A stretch of 64,000 nucleotides of DNA from Hyalella azteca (GCF_000764305.2 NW_025936059.1:124001-188000); one strand, 5' to 3'; positions 1-10,198 are shown, counted from the first letter of the stretch. Numbers and translations are program-made. The notes: a model not told the origin generated them from the sequence alone.

Positions 1-1
1 A

Positions 2-109
2 TCGCCCGAGAGAAAGAACGGCAAGAAAAAGTTGGAAAACGAGGCAGGTTCCAAGATGCACGCGCCGCAGATCAGCTTTCATGTCAAGGCCCTTCGAGGC
101 GCTCGGTGA
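2..109 (+). CDS. Possible 3' end of an exon, unrecognised
   Basis: The first 108 bases are open in one frame that enters from the window edge and stops at TGA 107-109. The 35-residue translation is lysine- and arginine-rich (near SPERKNGKKKLENE) and this stretch is more GC-rich than the DNA after position 500. It could be the last coding part of a gene lying to the left, followed directly by a 56-bp tandem repeat in the 3' region. I do not recognise the protein, and an open stretch this short easily arises by chance. Confidence 0.15.
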   Translation, partial: SPERKNGKKKLENEAGSKMHAPQISFHVKALRGAR

Positions 110-142
110 TCCGGTGGATACAGGGAGCGCTTGAGGCTATCC

Positions 143-311
143 GTTGGAGGTGAGAGACGTTTTGCTGCTGATCACCATGTGCTGCATCCAGCCTCACTGT
201 TGGAGGTGAGAGACGTGTTGCTGCTGATCACCATGTGCTGCATCCAGCCTCTCTGTTGGAGGTGAGAGACGTGTTGCTGCTGATCACCATGTGCTGCATC
301 CAGCCTCTCTG
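143..311. repeat. Tandem repeat, 56 bp x 3
   Basis: Copies start at 143, 199 and 255 (GTTGGAGGTGAGAGACG...). They differ by a few substitutions. Frames read through it are not believable genes. Confidence 0.97.
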
Positions 312-1496
312 TGCATTGATCCTATGATGCCATGTAGGCTGTTCCTGGGCATGACTGTGATGGCTACTCCAGAGCAGTGGGGGCTGTTTCTGGGCTTGCA
401 GTGAAGTCAGTTTCTGGGTTGTGAAGACTATTCCAGTGCCGTTACTGAGCGCCGCCGTTGTGGCAGCATGCATGTGATGGCTGATCCAAACTAGTTACAG
501 GGCTATTTGAGACCTACTTTCATGAAGTTTCTCAGGCCCTGTCGTCTTTAGCTGTTTGCTGTGCCAGCTTCAATCGTATGCAGAACTTGCTCAAGAAATG
601 ATGTCTTAGAACATGAGGTATTAGTTATATATTTTTGTTATAGGTCAGACTTACAAATAAGAACTTATCATGGGCTTGGAAGAGGCAAGTTGATGCTGTG
701 GCCTCGGCGGCAGATGATTCGTTGTCTACTTCACGTAATAACAACTTAATTAAATATGAGGCAATGAAGTTTTACTCACTTATACGCCAAGACTTGCGAA
801 TCATCTTGTTTTTAGTGATTTTTGCTTCCGATCTTCAAGTAGCAAATGCCGACATGCTTCTTCTAAAATAACTCGAGCTCTGAAGTGCTGAACGAACCGA
901 GCAAATCATTAAATAATAAATAATGAATAAACGACGGATTTTATTGCAGGCGAATAAATAAGATTATTTCTCTACTGATCACCTGAGGGCACAGTGCACA
1001 ACCGCGGCTTCCATAAAACAGCAATAAAATGGTCTCGAGTGCGGCAGGTTTCGTTAATGGGGGACGTTGACCTCACTTTTAAGATAGTGTTTTTGCTGGG
1101 CAATTAATTGTTCTTGAAATTTAGCTAAGTTGAATGAGGTGGAATTATTGAACTTAGCACGTTTGGTGGAAAAAATTTAAGGCCGTGTTGTTAGCTTGTC
1201 AAAATGTACATGAGTAAAAAAAATGTACTTATTTCGGCCGTGAAAGCAAATTAGATCCTCTTTCTTCCAAAATAGATCCCAAACTCTTTCTATAAACTAT
1301 TAAAAGCAGCAGTAAATACTGAATTGCGCAATAGAGATCAAGTTTCTGTTAATTTAATTATGATAAAAATTTTCCAATCAGCCAACCTCATATTAATACA
1401 CTCAAAAGGCTTCACTATACTAAATAAAATATTTTTCTAGTTTCAGTTCGAAGCAAAATCGATGATAAATTTTTCTATTCATGTCGGATTCATTGT
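312..1496. other. No gene or repeat recognised
   Basis: Mostly AT-rich single-copy sequence with only short open frames and no recognisable motif. Confidence 0.6.
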
Positions 1497-1925
1497 ACTC
1501 GACTGTCAAGTCAACAGGCGACGCTTACATAAGTCATAGAATGACTGGCAAGTCACGCGACTGTCAAGTCAACAGGTGACACTTACATTAGTCATAGTAT
1601 GACTGGTAAGTCACGTGACTGTCAAGTCAACAGGTGACGCTTACATAAGTCATAGTATGACTGGTAAGTCACGTGACTGTCAAGTCAACAGGTGACGCTT
1701 ACATAAGTCATAGTATGACTGGTAAGTCACGTGACTGTCAAGTCAACAGGTGACACTTACATTAGTCATGGTATGACTGGCAAGTCACGTGACTGTCAAG
1801 TCAACAGGTAACACTTACATTAGTCATGGTATGACTGGCAAGTCACGTGACTGGCAAGTCAAACAGGCGCGCCCGTTAGTCATAGTATGACTGGTAAGTT
1901 ACGTGACTTACAAGACAACAGGTGG
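1497..1925. repeat. Tandem repeat, 58 bp x about 7.5, with palindromic cores
   Basis: Copies start at 1501, 1559, 1617, 1675, 1733, 1791 and 1849; the last one is degraded. Each full unit contains the perfect 12-bp palindrome AGTCACGTGACT, which includes an E-box CACGTG, and the near-palindrome GTCATAGTATGAC. The GTCAC and GTGAC blocks recur within each unit. Confidence 0.97.
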
Positions 1926-2080
1926 TGTTCAAATTAGCCATAAATGCCAGTTATGGGCAGAAGATCAGTCTAAGGTTATTTTGGCAATAACTTGGAAACA
2001 GGATACCGAAGACGCATGACCGTGCGCATGACGGGGACATTTATCATGACTCATAATAAAGATTAAGATGGTCTATGAAA

Positions 2081-2255
2081 AGTAGTTGAGATCATCAATG
2101 GGTAGTTGATATCATCAATGGTAGTTGATATCATCAACGGGTAGTTGATATCATCAATGGGTAGTTGATATCATCAATGGGTAGTTGATTTCATCAACGG
2201 GTAGTTGATATCATCAAGGGGTAGTTGATATCATCAATGGTTAGTTGATATCATT
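2081..2255. repeat. Tandem repeat, 20 bp x about 9
   Basis: The unit is GTAGTTGATATCATCAATGG, with variants at the last few bases and one shortened copy. It contains GATATC within a dyad (TTGATATCAT). Confidence 0.97.
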
Positions 2256-2516
2256 TACCCGAGGCGACCACTTCAATACCAGCAGGGGTTGGACTGCCGA
2301 ATCATGACCGGTTACTTGACTTAAATTATTTATCATGTAGTGCAGGAATAACTATACGACGTTGATGTTTCCTGCAAGCCTATTTTTTCCAATGTGCCGC
2401 GTATGTTGAGAAATTCTATCAAAATAATCAGGCTTTGGCTTCAGCGAGAAGTTAACAATACAGTAAACTTAAACTGCTTGGTAGAAAGAGCATCGTTACA
2501 CGTCAGCGCAGTCTTC

Positions 2517-2978
2517 TTACCTTTTTACAACACAATAAAAGGAACTGGAGAAAGTTTTTAAAACATGACAAATTAACACGAAGAAGTTCGGCTCCAAATT
2601 TGACTTCTTAGAATTGTTGAAACATGTAATGAGAGGAGGTTCAGAAGAAGAAAACATCCCTCCTCCTTTGTATCCTGAGAGGAGGTTCAGAAGAAAACGT
2701 CCCTCCCTTCTATCCTGATGATTTGGAAGCGTTTTCTTGGAGAAAACCAGGTTCTTTTCTTGGAGGTTCTTGGAGGTTCTTGCCTTGGAGGTTCTTGGAG
2801 GTTCAACCAGGTTCTTTTCTTGAAGGTAGACGACCTTGCCTCGCTGCTCGTCAGCTGTTGCATGAGGCGAGGCGCCTGTCAACTTAAAGCATTCACTGCC
2901 CACGCCAACAAATTGCTTGACCTCCTCGCCTAACTTTAATCCCACATGAATGTTAACAGCGTTATGCTGGTCAAGGAT
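2517..2978 (-). CDS. Candidate exon, unrecognised protein
   Basis: The minus strand is open for about 153 codons from just after a stop at 2979-2981 down to TAA at 2517-2519. No ATG lies near its 5' end (the earliest in-frame ATG is deep inside), so it would have to be an internal or terminal exon. A possible acceptor, CCAG, ends at 2967, leaving the exon to begin at 2966. The first third is GC-rich and protein-like (GEEVKQFVGVGSECFKLTG), while the middle is low-complexity, encoded by the GGTTCTTGGA minisatellite at 2735-2826. A second open frame lies upstream on the same strand (3069-3302). Chance expectation for an open stretch this long is about one per window, so this is only suggestive. 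Confidence 0.22.
   Translation of the reverse strand: MLDQHNAVNIHVGLKLGEEVKQFVGVGSECFKLTGASPHATADEQRGKVVYLQEKNLVEPPRTSKARTSKNLQEKNLVFSKKTLPNHQDRREGRFLLNLLSGYKGGGMFSSSEPPLITCFNNSKKSNLEPNFFVLICHVLKTFSSSFYCVVKR
2633..2716. repeat. Imperfect tandem duplication, about 45 bp x 2
   Basis: GAGGAGGTTCAGAAGA ... CCTCC...TATCCTGA occurs twice, with small length differences. Confidence 0.85.
2735..2826. repeat. Short tandem repeat based on GGTTCTTGGA
   Basis: A 10-bp core (GGTTCTTGGA) is repeated several times, flanked by two copies of ACCAGGTTCTTTTCTTG. Confidence 0.85.
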
Positions 2979-3068
2979 TTACAACTCGTTTCCAGGTTCC
3001 AGTGTCGCGCGCAAACTTTCGAAGATTTGAAAATGCAGTTTAAACCTTAATCGGTCGAAAGGTTTGTC

Positions 3069-3302
3069 TCATTTAGGCTTGTCTTGTAAAAACTTAAACG
3101 GACGCTCAAGTACGCAAGTTTTTCTTAGTTTTTTTAAGGCTTCAAAGTGCCGCTGGTCCTTAGCAGCAGAGACGCTGCTGAGCCGCTGCCATTTTTCCAG
3201 TGATGACATCAAGTTTTTGTGTTTTAAGGAGTGGCTCTGCAAGCATGCAAGCAAACTTAGGAAGCAATGTTGATGGCAGGATCTTTGCTGATTTATCTTC
3301 AT
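3069..3302 (-). CDS. Small ATG-initiated ORF, unrecognised (77 aa)
   Basis: The minus-strand frame starts at an ATG (3300-3302) and stops at TGA 3069-3071. The second half looks like a charged helical segment (near LEKWQRLSSVSAAKDQRHFE, followed by a Lys/Arg-rich tail). It lies upstream of, and co-oriented with, the open frame at 2517-2978, so both could belong to one spliced gene, but no clear donor-acceptor pair proves this. I do not recognise the protein. Confidence 0.18.
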   Translation of the reverse strand: MKINQQRSCHQHCFLSLLACLQSHSLKHKNLMSSLEKWQRLSSVSAAKDQRHFEALKKLRKTCVLERPFKFLQDKPK

Positions 3303-3892
3303 GACTCGACGAAGATTAGTGCCTTTAGAAGGTCGTTCATAATTTATGATACAAGATGATTATGTAAAAGCCATTAAAGCGATAATTTATTGCAGGTTTC
3401 TGTTATTTATGGCTTTGGGGGACGTTTGAAATTGCCTCCGTCTCAAGATTTGGAGAAATTTTTCTGAAATTCACCGCGACAACAACGGAGCGCAAGCAAA
3501 TTTAGCTGCAGTCATCACCGGCGCGTGACTCGGCACTTCTTCGGCCAGACGTTGAGACGGTGGAAAATTGATGCACTCGAGTGTCGTGGTTTGTTCCTAC
3601 GTTACAATAGGTTACTGTTCTCTTTAAACAATTATTTATATTGCGTGCACAATTCCTCAGGCGAGTACTTTAGACCAAAACTAAATGCAAGCGCTCTTAA
3701 TGAATGAACCTAAGTTGCAAGTTAACAAGCTATGTAAAGACCGTTTTGAGGTACACTGAGTTCTATTCAGAAGTATCTAATATCCTCTAACTTTCATTGC
3801 TATCTTATTCTTGCCGGTATTTTAGATGCGAGATTATTTGGCGGAATTTTGATCGTCAATGCGGACAGTGACTCCGCAAGACTTGAGTGTCG

Positions 3893-3893
3893 N
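3893..3893. other. Single ambiguous base at an array boundary
   Basis: An isolated N immediately precedes the 22-bp array, which suggests an assembler join or gap closure. Confidence 0.9.
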
Positions 3894-4270
3894 CTTATCT
3901 TTCGTGTACATTTAACTTATCTTTCGTGTACATTTAACTTATCTTTCGTGTACATTTAACTTATATTTCGTGTACATTTAACTTATCTTTCGTGTACATT
4001 TAACTTATCTTTCGTGTACATTTAACTTATATTTCGTGTACATTTAACTTATCTTTCGTGTACATTTAACTTATATTTCGCGTACATTTAACTGATATTT
4101 CGTGTACATTTAACTTATATTTCGTATACATTAATTAAACTTATATTTCGTATACATTAAACTTATATTTCGTATACATTTAACTTATATTTCGCGTACA
4201 TTTAACTTATTTTCGTATACATTTAACTTATATTTCGTGTACATTTAACTTATATTTCGTATACATTTAA
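3894..4270. repeat. Tandem repeat, 22 bp x about 17
   Basis: The unit is CTTATCTTTCGTGTACATTTAA with A/T and G/A variants. Variation increases toward the right end (TTATATTTCGTATACATTTAA). Confidence 0.97.
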
Positions 4271-5305
4271 CATTTGCACTTCGTAATTCGTATTGTTCGT
4301 TATTGCGTTATTTTTGTGGTCCCTACACGAAGCATTTGGTGCCACGGAGGTGGCAGCTGTGGCAAGTCTCCGGGTGGCAATACGAGTTTGCCATATGCCA
4401 CAAAAAATATTCTTCTTTGTTTCATTTGCCAACGAATTTCGCTGATGCAAAACTTGTATTGTTTTACTGTTACATTTTCTCCATTGCACCAGATAAAATT
4501 TCTCGGACGAACATGTGATCTTGTATTTTATAGCCTAGCAATGCAGGTATTTCGGTTGCCTATCAAGTGTTTGATTTGTATAATAAATCTTTAAACGTAG
4601 CGATCAAATATTCATACAAGAACAAGACAAAGATGCAGCATGAGACGGTTTTTAAAATTTCGAAATATTCTCCTGAGTAAATTCTACAATAGAAAATTGC
4701 AAAGCTCCTGCCGATGTATTTTTTCTAATCACCGCATGCATGGCTATTATGTACAAGAGTAAGTAGCCCTTTATTATAAGCGCTAGTAAACGATGCAGAA
4801 GGGCTTCGTGTAATACAAGAAAGTATAGGCTATTAACCGGACAAAATTAGAGGCTTTACTGGGGCGTACAATTTATTTTATTAGCAGCACCGTACGAGCA
4901 ATGAATCGTGCAAATTGTGAAGACGCGAACTTCAGAACTTCAGACAATGATTCTGTCTTGAGAAGAAGCGATAGTTTGGTGCTGGACTATTGAGAGAGCT
5001 TAACAAGTGGCAGGGGGCGGTAGATGTCCTAAATATTCTTCTCTTTGCCATATGGCGCTGAAAAAGATGCATAAAAAGCAAATACATTCATAAGTATTCA
5101 AAATTAAAATAGAAAATCGTTCTGAACCATACAGGTAATATACAGGAGCCCTGACATAATAAAGATATAAGTAGTTTGTGAAGCAGTTTGCCGCTGGAGT
5201 AAGTGTCTGGTCAGGACTGTGATAAATACAGCCTGAACTGTTACAGTTAAATTATACAGCTTATCAATGTCATATAGGGAGTTATATCAACATGGCAGCA
5301 AACAC
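4271..5305. other. No gene recognised
   Basis: AT-rich DNA. Two overlapping plus-strand frames (4274-4594 and 4303-4518) start inside or beside the 22-bp array and are not convincing. Confidence 0.55.
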
Positions 5306-5760
5306 TGTTAACAACAACAGCTCAATTGAAACTGTTAGCAACAACAGTTAAAACAGTTAACAACAACAGTTAGGACTGTTAACAGCAACAGTTAGGACTG
5401 TTAACAACAACAGTTAAGACTGTTAGCAACAGCAGTTAGGACTGTTAACAACAGTTAGGACTGTTAACAACAACAGTTAGGACTGTTAATAGCAACAGTT
5501 AGGACTGTTAACAACAACAGTTAGGAATGTTAACAACAACAGTTAGGACTGTTAACAACACCAGTTAGGACTGTTAACAACAACAGTTAAGACAGTTAAC
5601 AACAACAGTTAGGACTGTTAACAACAACAGTTAGGACTGTTAACAACAACAGTTAAGACTGTTTACAACAACAGTTAGGACTGTTTACAACAACAACAGT
5701 TAAGACTGTTAACAACAACAGTTAGGACTGTTAACAACAACAGTTAGGACTGTTAACAAC
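5306..5760. repeat. Tandem repeat, about 22 bp x 20, hairpin-forming
   Basis: The unit is GTTAACAACAACAGTTAGGACT. The unit boundary forms an inverted repeat AACAGT-TAGG-ACTGTT. The array is cut at 5760 by an embedded sequencing adapter. Confidence 0.97.
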
Positions 5761-5798
5761 CTGTCTCTTATACACATCTAGATGTGTATAAGAGACAG
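5761..5798. other. Nextera mate-pair junction adapter (assembly artefact)
   Basis: The 19-bp Tn5 mosaic end CTGTCTCTTATACACATCT is followed directly by its reverse complement, giving the exact 38-bp palindrome made when two transposon-tagged ends are circularised in a mate-pair library. It sits between two unrelated tandem arrays. It is not genomic; the sequences on its two sides may be far apart in the real genome. Confidence 0.97.
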
Positions 5799-5890
5799 AT
5801 AATGAATCATTCATAAATCATTCATTATGAATGATTTGCATCATAATGAATCATTCATAAATCATTCATTATGAATGATTTGCATGATTT
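5799..5890. repeat. Two copies of a palindromic ATGAATCATTCAT unit
   Basis: A unit of about 46 bp occurs twice. It is built from inverted AATGAATCATTCAT and ATGAATGATT blocks, so each unit can fold. It begins directly after the adapter, so its left end may be artificially truncated. Confidence 0.9.
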
Positions 5891-7100
5891 GTCGCCTTGT
5901 CTGAGGATATACATATATTGACAGTCATCCATGTTATTCACATCGTAATGCCTGGTAATGGAAGTTACCTTTGCAGCCAACGGTTATTAAAGTAATCGTC
6001 TACCGACACATACACCCTAGTTACAGGTATTCGGACCCTGAAGCCTGGTAATGGAGGTAACCATCATGAGATGGAGTGTTGGTAGCGTACGAGAGGAGAA
6101 TTTGTTGCTGAATGCGAACAACCAAAGCTGCTTGCAACAGCTGTGCTTGCTGTGCTGCAAGGCCGCCATGCGCGTGTTGCATTACTGTATTGCGCGCGTT
6201 GCAGCTTGATGCACCGCCAAATATACATATCATTCCTAACAGCTGCTGAGTTCTCCCGGTCACTCATTTCAAAGTTCACAGAAATTCCTTCAACTCAAAA
6301 TACTTTCGCGTTCTAATGTAAAGTATGTTAGCTTTCGGCCATTCAGACGAAGCGTAAATTGCACGATTACCTTTTATTTTTACTCATTCATTTTGCTCTA
6401 GCCAAGGCGCCTCTTGTGAGCGGGATACTGTAATATCTAAGATTAAAATACATGATCAAAGTATCCTGATGAAAATCTAATAAATTTGTGACGGCAGCTT
6501 TATCAGTAAATAATTATGCTTTAAAATGACAGACAGTCGCTGCACCGGTGACAAGAGACGGTGGCCAACAGGCTGGTCCCGGCAAAGATCAATCGGTCGT
6601 GTCAGGGCCCTCGATCGCAGGGCCTGGGGCGGATTTCTTTTTGCGTTGCGAATTTTTTTTATAATGGGCGCAGCTGTTGCAAATCAAGCCGGTTTAATTG
6701 AAACTGCGGTGATAACAGCTGTAGCAAATTACCGCGGCTGCTGCAGTTGTGAGATGGACCGAGCTGCAAGCAGAAAGGAATTTCCGGGGCTTGGTCTGGG
6801 GAAGAGGGATGGGGGCAGTGGGGTAGGTGGATGAAGGGGTGAGACGGAAGGGGTTAGAAGGAATAGTGTGCCTATCGCCCCCTGCTATACCGCCCGATAG
6901 TGAACTTCTATCACTCTACGTGACGAATAGAATGCGTAGAGGATTGGCGAATAGGATACGTAGGAGGCGAGAGGTTCTTGTCTACATCTGCCCGAGTCTC
7001 CGAGTTTATCGACATTCAAGATTTTTTGGTTCTTCCTCGACTGAAGGCGTGCGCGAGAGGTGCGCTGAATTAGTTTAGCGATACTTGTTCCCATTGACCC
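5891..7100. other. No gene recognised; GC-richer island at 6520-7080
   Basis: The segment CCTGGTAATGGARGTWACC occurs twice, near 5950 and 6042. From about 6520 the DNA becomes GC-richer, and short frames are open on both strands (for example plus 6526-6834, 102 codons from ATG). Their translations are Gly/Arg-rich and match no family I know. Confidence 0.5.
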
Positions 7101-7539
7101 AAGCACAGTCCCAGCGGTGGCCGGGAGAACCGCAATCACAGTCCCAGCTAGCGGCCGGGTGAACCGCAAGCACAGTCCCAGCTGGCGGCTGGGAGAACCG
7201 CAAGCACAGTCCCAGCTGGTGGCCGGGAGAACCGCAAGCACAGTCCCAGCTGGTGGCTGGGAGAACCGCAAGCACAGTCCCAGCTGGTGGCTGGGAGAAC
7301 CGCAAGCACAGTCCCAGCGGTGGCCGGGTGAACCGCAAGCACAGTCCCAGCGGTGGCTGGGAGAACAGCAAGCACAGTCCCAGCTGGTGGCTGGGAGAAC
7401 CGCAAGCACAGTCCCAGTTGGTGGCTTGGAGAACAGCAAGCACAGTCCCAGCAGTGGCTGGGAGAACAGCAAGCACAGTCCCAGCTGGTGGCTGGGAGAA
7501 CCGCAAGCACAGTCCCAGCTGGTGGCTTGGAGAACAGCA
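7101..7539. repeat. Tandem repeat, 33-34 bp x about 13
   Basis: The unit is like GCAAGCACAGTCCCAGCTGG followed by TGGCTGGGAGAACC. Copies with AGCGGTGG are one base shorter than those with AGCTGGTGG. The mixed 33/34 period shifts the reading frame, which argues against a coding repeat. The array runs into the sequence gap. Confidence 0.97.
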
Positions 7540-8069
7540 NNNNNNNNNNNNNNNNNNNNNNNNNNNNNNNNNNNNNNNNNNNNNNNNNNNNNNNNNNNNN
7601 NNNNNNNNNNNNNNNNNNNNNNNNNNNNNNNNNNNNNNNNNNNNNNNNNNNNNNNNNNNNNNNNNNNNNNNNNNNNNNNNNNNNNNNNNNNNNNNNNNNN
7701 NNNNNNNNNNNNNNNNNNNNNNNNNNNNNNNNNNNNNNNNNNNNNNNNNNNNNNNNNNNNNNNNNNNNNNNNNNNNNNNNNNNNNNNNNNNNNNNNNNNN
7801 NNNNNNNNNNNNNNNNNNNNNNNNNNNNNNNNNNNNNNNNNNNNNNNNNNNNNNNNNNNNNNNNNNNNNNNNNNNNNNNNNNNNNNNNNNNNNNNNNNNN
7901 NNNNNNNNNNNNNNNNNNNNNNNNNNNNNNNNNNNNNNNNNNNNNNNNNNNNNNNNNNNNNNNNNNNNNNNNNNNNNNNNNNNNNNNNNNNNNNNNNNNN
8001 NNNNNNNNNNNNNNNNNNNNNNNNNNNNNNNNNNNNNNNNNNNNNNNNNNNNNNNNNNNNNNNNNNNNN
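7540..8069. other. Sequence gap (530 N)
   Basis: A run of N separates two unrelated minisatellites. Frames drawn across it are meaningless. Confidence 0.99.
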
Positions 8070-8568
8070 CTCTGCGCCTGTCTCCTGACCTCCATGTCCT
8101 CCTTCTTCCTCCACCTCTGCGCCTGTCTCCTGACCTCCATGTCCTCCTTCTTCATCCACCTCTGCGCCTGTCTCCTGACCTCCATGTCCTCCTTCTTCAT
8201 CCACCTCTGCGCCTGTCTCCTGACCTCCATGTCCTCCTTCTTCCTCCACCTCTGCGCCTGTCTCCTGACCTCCATGTCCTCCTTCTTCCTCCACCTCTGC
8301 GCCTGTCTCCTGACCTCCATGTCCTCCTTCTTCATCCACCTCTGCGCCTGTCTCCTGACCTCCATGTCCTCCTTCTTCATCCACCTCTGCGCTTGTCTCC
8401 TGACCTCCATGTCCTCCTTCTTCCTCCATCTCTGCGCCTGTCTCCTGACCTCCATGTCCTCCTTCTTCCACCACCTCTGCGCCTGTCTCATGACCTCCAT
8501 GTCCTCCTTCTTCCTCCACCTATGCGCCTGTCTCCTGACCTCCATGTCCTCCTTCTTCCTCCACTTTA
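8070..8568. repeat. Tandem repeat, 45 bp x 11
   Basis: The unit is CTCTGCGCCTGTCTCCTGAC plus CTCCATGTCCTCCTTCTTCMTCCAC. The period is 15 codons and several frames on both strands are open. The commonest variant base (C or A in CMTCCAC) would be Glu/Asp in one minus-strand frame (EEEGGHGGQETGAEV), a conservative change, but this alone does not show coding. Confidence 0.97.
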
Positions 8569-8734
8569 TTCCTCCACGCCATGGCGCCACACCTGTTTTC
8601 GTGGCGCCATGGCGTCGCTTTCTTTTCTTCGTTACTTTCGTATGTCGGGGCGCCAGCCTCGCCGAACAGACCGGACCTTCCCCACCTGCAGCGTCATCCT
8701 CCGCGGCGCTGTTCTTACTGAGCTGCAATCCTGG
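8070..8734 (-). CDS. Possible coding repeat region, partial, unrecognised
   Basis: On the minus strand an open frame runs from the edge of a MITE-like insertion (8733-8870) through a GC-rich unique segment (8570-8732) into the 45-bp array and the N gap. The unique part is basic (contains KKRKRRHGATK) and the array adds a 15-residue Lys/Glu/Arg-rich repeat (WRKKEDMEVRRQAQR). The apparent ATG at 8774-8776 lies inside the mobile element, so a start is not supported. Because the repeat is a multiple of three and free of stops in several frames, openness is weak evidence; a non-coding origin is just as likely. Confidence 0.15.
8576..8615. repeat. Perfect inverted repeat, 15-bp arms, 10-base loop
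   Basis: The left arm ACGCCATGGCGCCAC (8576-8590) and right arm GTGGCGCCATGGCGT (8601-8615) are exact reverse complements. The arms are GC-rich, so the hairpin would be very stable. It lies just beyond the end of the 45-bp array. Confidence 0.95.
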
Positions 8735-8870
8735 GCCAATACTTCCAAAAAAGTTAAGAGATCGCAAGTTCATCAACCAATCATTGACGGCCTTTCAAGC
8801 AAAATCCACCAATCATAGACAAGAAAATAGAGCGTAAGTACTTACGTTCACTTAACGAGTTTTGAAAATG
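8733..8870 (+). mobile_element. MITE-like dispersed repeat (family 1), copy 1
   Basis: About 138 bp with terminal inverted repeats related to GGGCCATACTTTCAAAA. The interior carries CGTAAGTTCATC-type and CGTAAGTACTTACGTTCAC blocks shared by five other copies in this window. This copy has diverged ends (GGGCCAATACTTCCAAAA; TTTTGAAAATG). It has no coding capacity and is probably a non-autonomous DNA transposon. Confidence 0.85.
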
Positions 8871-8917
8871 TTGGTGATACGGTACAGTGTTGGTGATACG
8901 GTGCAGTGTTGGTGATC
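8871..8917. repeat. Short tandem repeat, about 22 bp x 2
   Basis: TTGGTGATACGGTRCAGTG is repeated, with a third partial TTGGTGAT. Confidence 0.9.
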
Positions 8918-9072
8918 ACAAAAGCGCAGGAAACACGTAAGCCATGACACTATCAGAGAAGCTGTTCATGACTGTGTGTTATATTAAATAATGTGACATT
9001 TTCCTTACCTGAACTTTGCTTATTTGTTTTGCCTAGCGCTGAATGGGTTCGTAAATGAAATTTATATTTCAG

Positions 9073-9174
9073 AACAGTATCAGCGTAAAAAATGAAGCGG
9101 ATTCTATTTTTGATTCATCAAAGTTCCAATTGAGAATAAAAATAAACTCGAAATCAGTAAATTTACTGGAATAA
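9073..9174 (+). CDS. Candidate 3' terminal exon, unrecognised
   Basis: An intron-like acceptor (TTTATATTTCAG, ending 9072) is followed at once by 33 open codons ending in TAA at 9172-9174. The peptide is balanced and hydrophilic (begins NSISVKNEADSIF). No upstream exon is identified. It overlaps, in a different frame, the longer open stretch 9114-9488, so at most one of the two is likely right unless there is a frameshift. Confidence 0.22.
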   Translation, partial: NSISVKNEADSIFDSSKFQLRIKINSKSVNLLE

Positions 9175-9488
9175 AGAACAAAATATCAATAACAAAAGAG
9201 CCGCAGATCACAAATGAAAAAGTTCAACTTTCGAAAGGATACAAAGAAGATCCGGGAAGTAAAGGTCATCTGGCCACTCTCCACAGGGGGCGAGAAGGAC
9301 GCTCTGCAAGTGATGGTCCCGTGGGGGCGATTGAGAGTGTTGTTGGTGGGGCAAAACTGAAGAGAAAGGCAGCGACTTCCAGTGAAAATCTGCCTGCAGG
9401 AAAAATTAGACGTCAACTCGGCCGCAGTAAAATGTTAATGTTTTCTTTGTTTAATTTTCCCTCTGATGCGAATGAGCTAAACGGCTAA
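9114..9488 (+). CDS. Candidate exon, 124 open codons without a start, unrecognised
   Basis: The frame is open from a stop at 9111-9113 to TAA at 9486-9488 and lacks an upstream ATG. The GC-rich centre (9240-9420) translates to protein-like, basic sequence, including GGAKLKRKAATSSENLPAG and then KIRRQLGR, which resembles a nuclear-localisation-type basic patch. The minus strand is also open here for 76 codons (9186-9416), but with a cysteine/phenylalanine-rich translation that looks less natural. A stretch this long is expected a few times per window by chance; composition is the only further support. Confidence 0.2.
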   Translation, partial: FIKVPIENKNKLEISKFTGIKNKISITKEPQITNEKVQLSKGYKEDPGSKGHLATLHRGREGRSASDGPVGAIESVVGGAKLKRKAATSSENLPAGKIRRQLGRSKMLMFSLFNFPSDANELNG

Positions 9489-10198
9489 GCTTTCCTGGGC
9501 GCCGAGAAACGCGCATGTGTGTCCACGAGCTGCGAAAATTTCTTCGTAGCTTTTTATTTCTATAGTCATTATGTTAAAAAAATTGTTGAAAAGGCACGAA
9601 TTTGTTCTAAGATAAGAGGCAGAGATAATGCCACAAAAATTCTCCATATTTGAATTGAAAACTGATATGAGACCATCAAATGCAAGATTGTTATATCGTC
9701 CTCTACGTTTATAGTGTATTAACCTAAGCCAATTTGACCATGAATTATTTGAATGGCTATTGGACTTTCATAAGTCTTCCTTTGACGAACTGATGGACCT
9801 TGCCTTTGATCTCAAGACTCTCTTTGGCCTCGATTTTTCTCGTTGTTATCATTCTTTTGAATAGAAGTTGTTGGTCTTCATAACTTATGCTGATTTCTTT
9901 CTATATTTCATGAACGAATCATTATCTATCATCCTAAGTTAGACTGCGGACACTGAATATAAGCTCGCCAGCGTGGCATTACATGATGTTCGGGAGCCGT
10001 ATAGCGTGAGCCTTGCAGTGCATCAGGTGGAAAATTTACAGATAACTCGCATAACTTTGGTATTTCGCCATAGAAAAGTAATTAGAAAAAATAATTCAAA
10101 GCTCGAGTTCACTTCGCTCAGTATATCCAGTGGCAGGTAAACTCTGCTCAGGATACCCATCACCAAAAAAGATAAAAGCATTAAGAATAAAAAATATA
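9489..10198. other. No gene recognised
   Basis: AT-rich. The minus-strand frame 10023-10274 encodes a hydrophobic low-complexity peptide that overlaps a foldback-element remnant and is not credible. Confidence 0.55.

Noticed and set aside
6885..8837. Frames of about 500 codons spanning 6885-8837 on both strands
   Set aside because: They cross a 530-N gap that joins two unrelated minisatellites, so the open length is fictitious.
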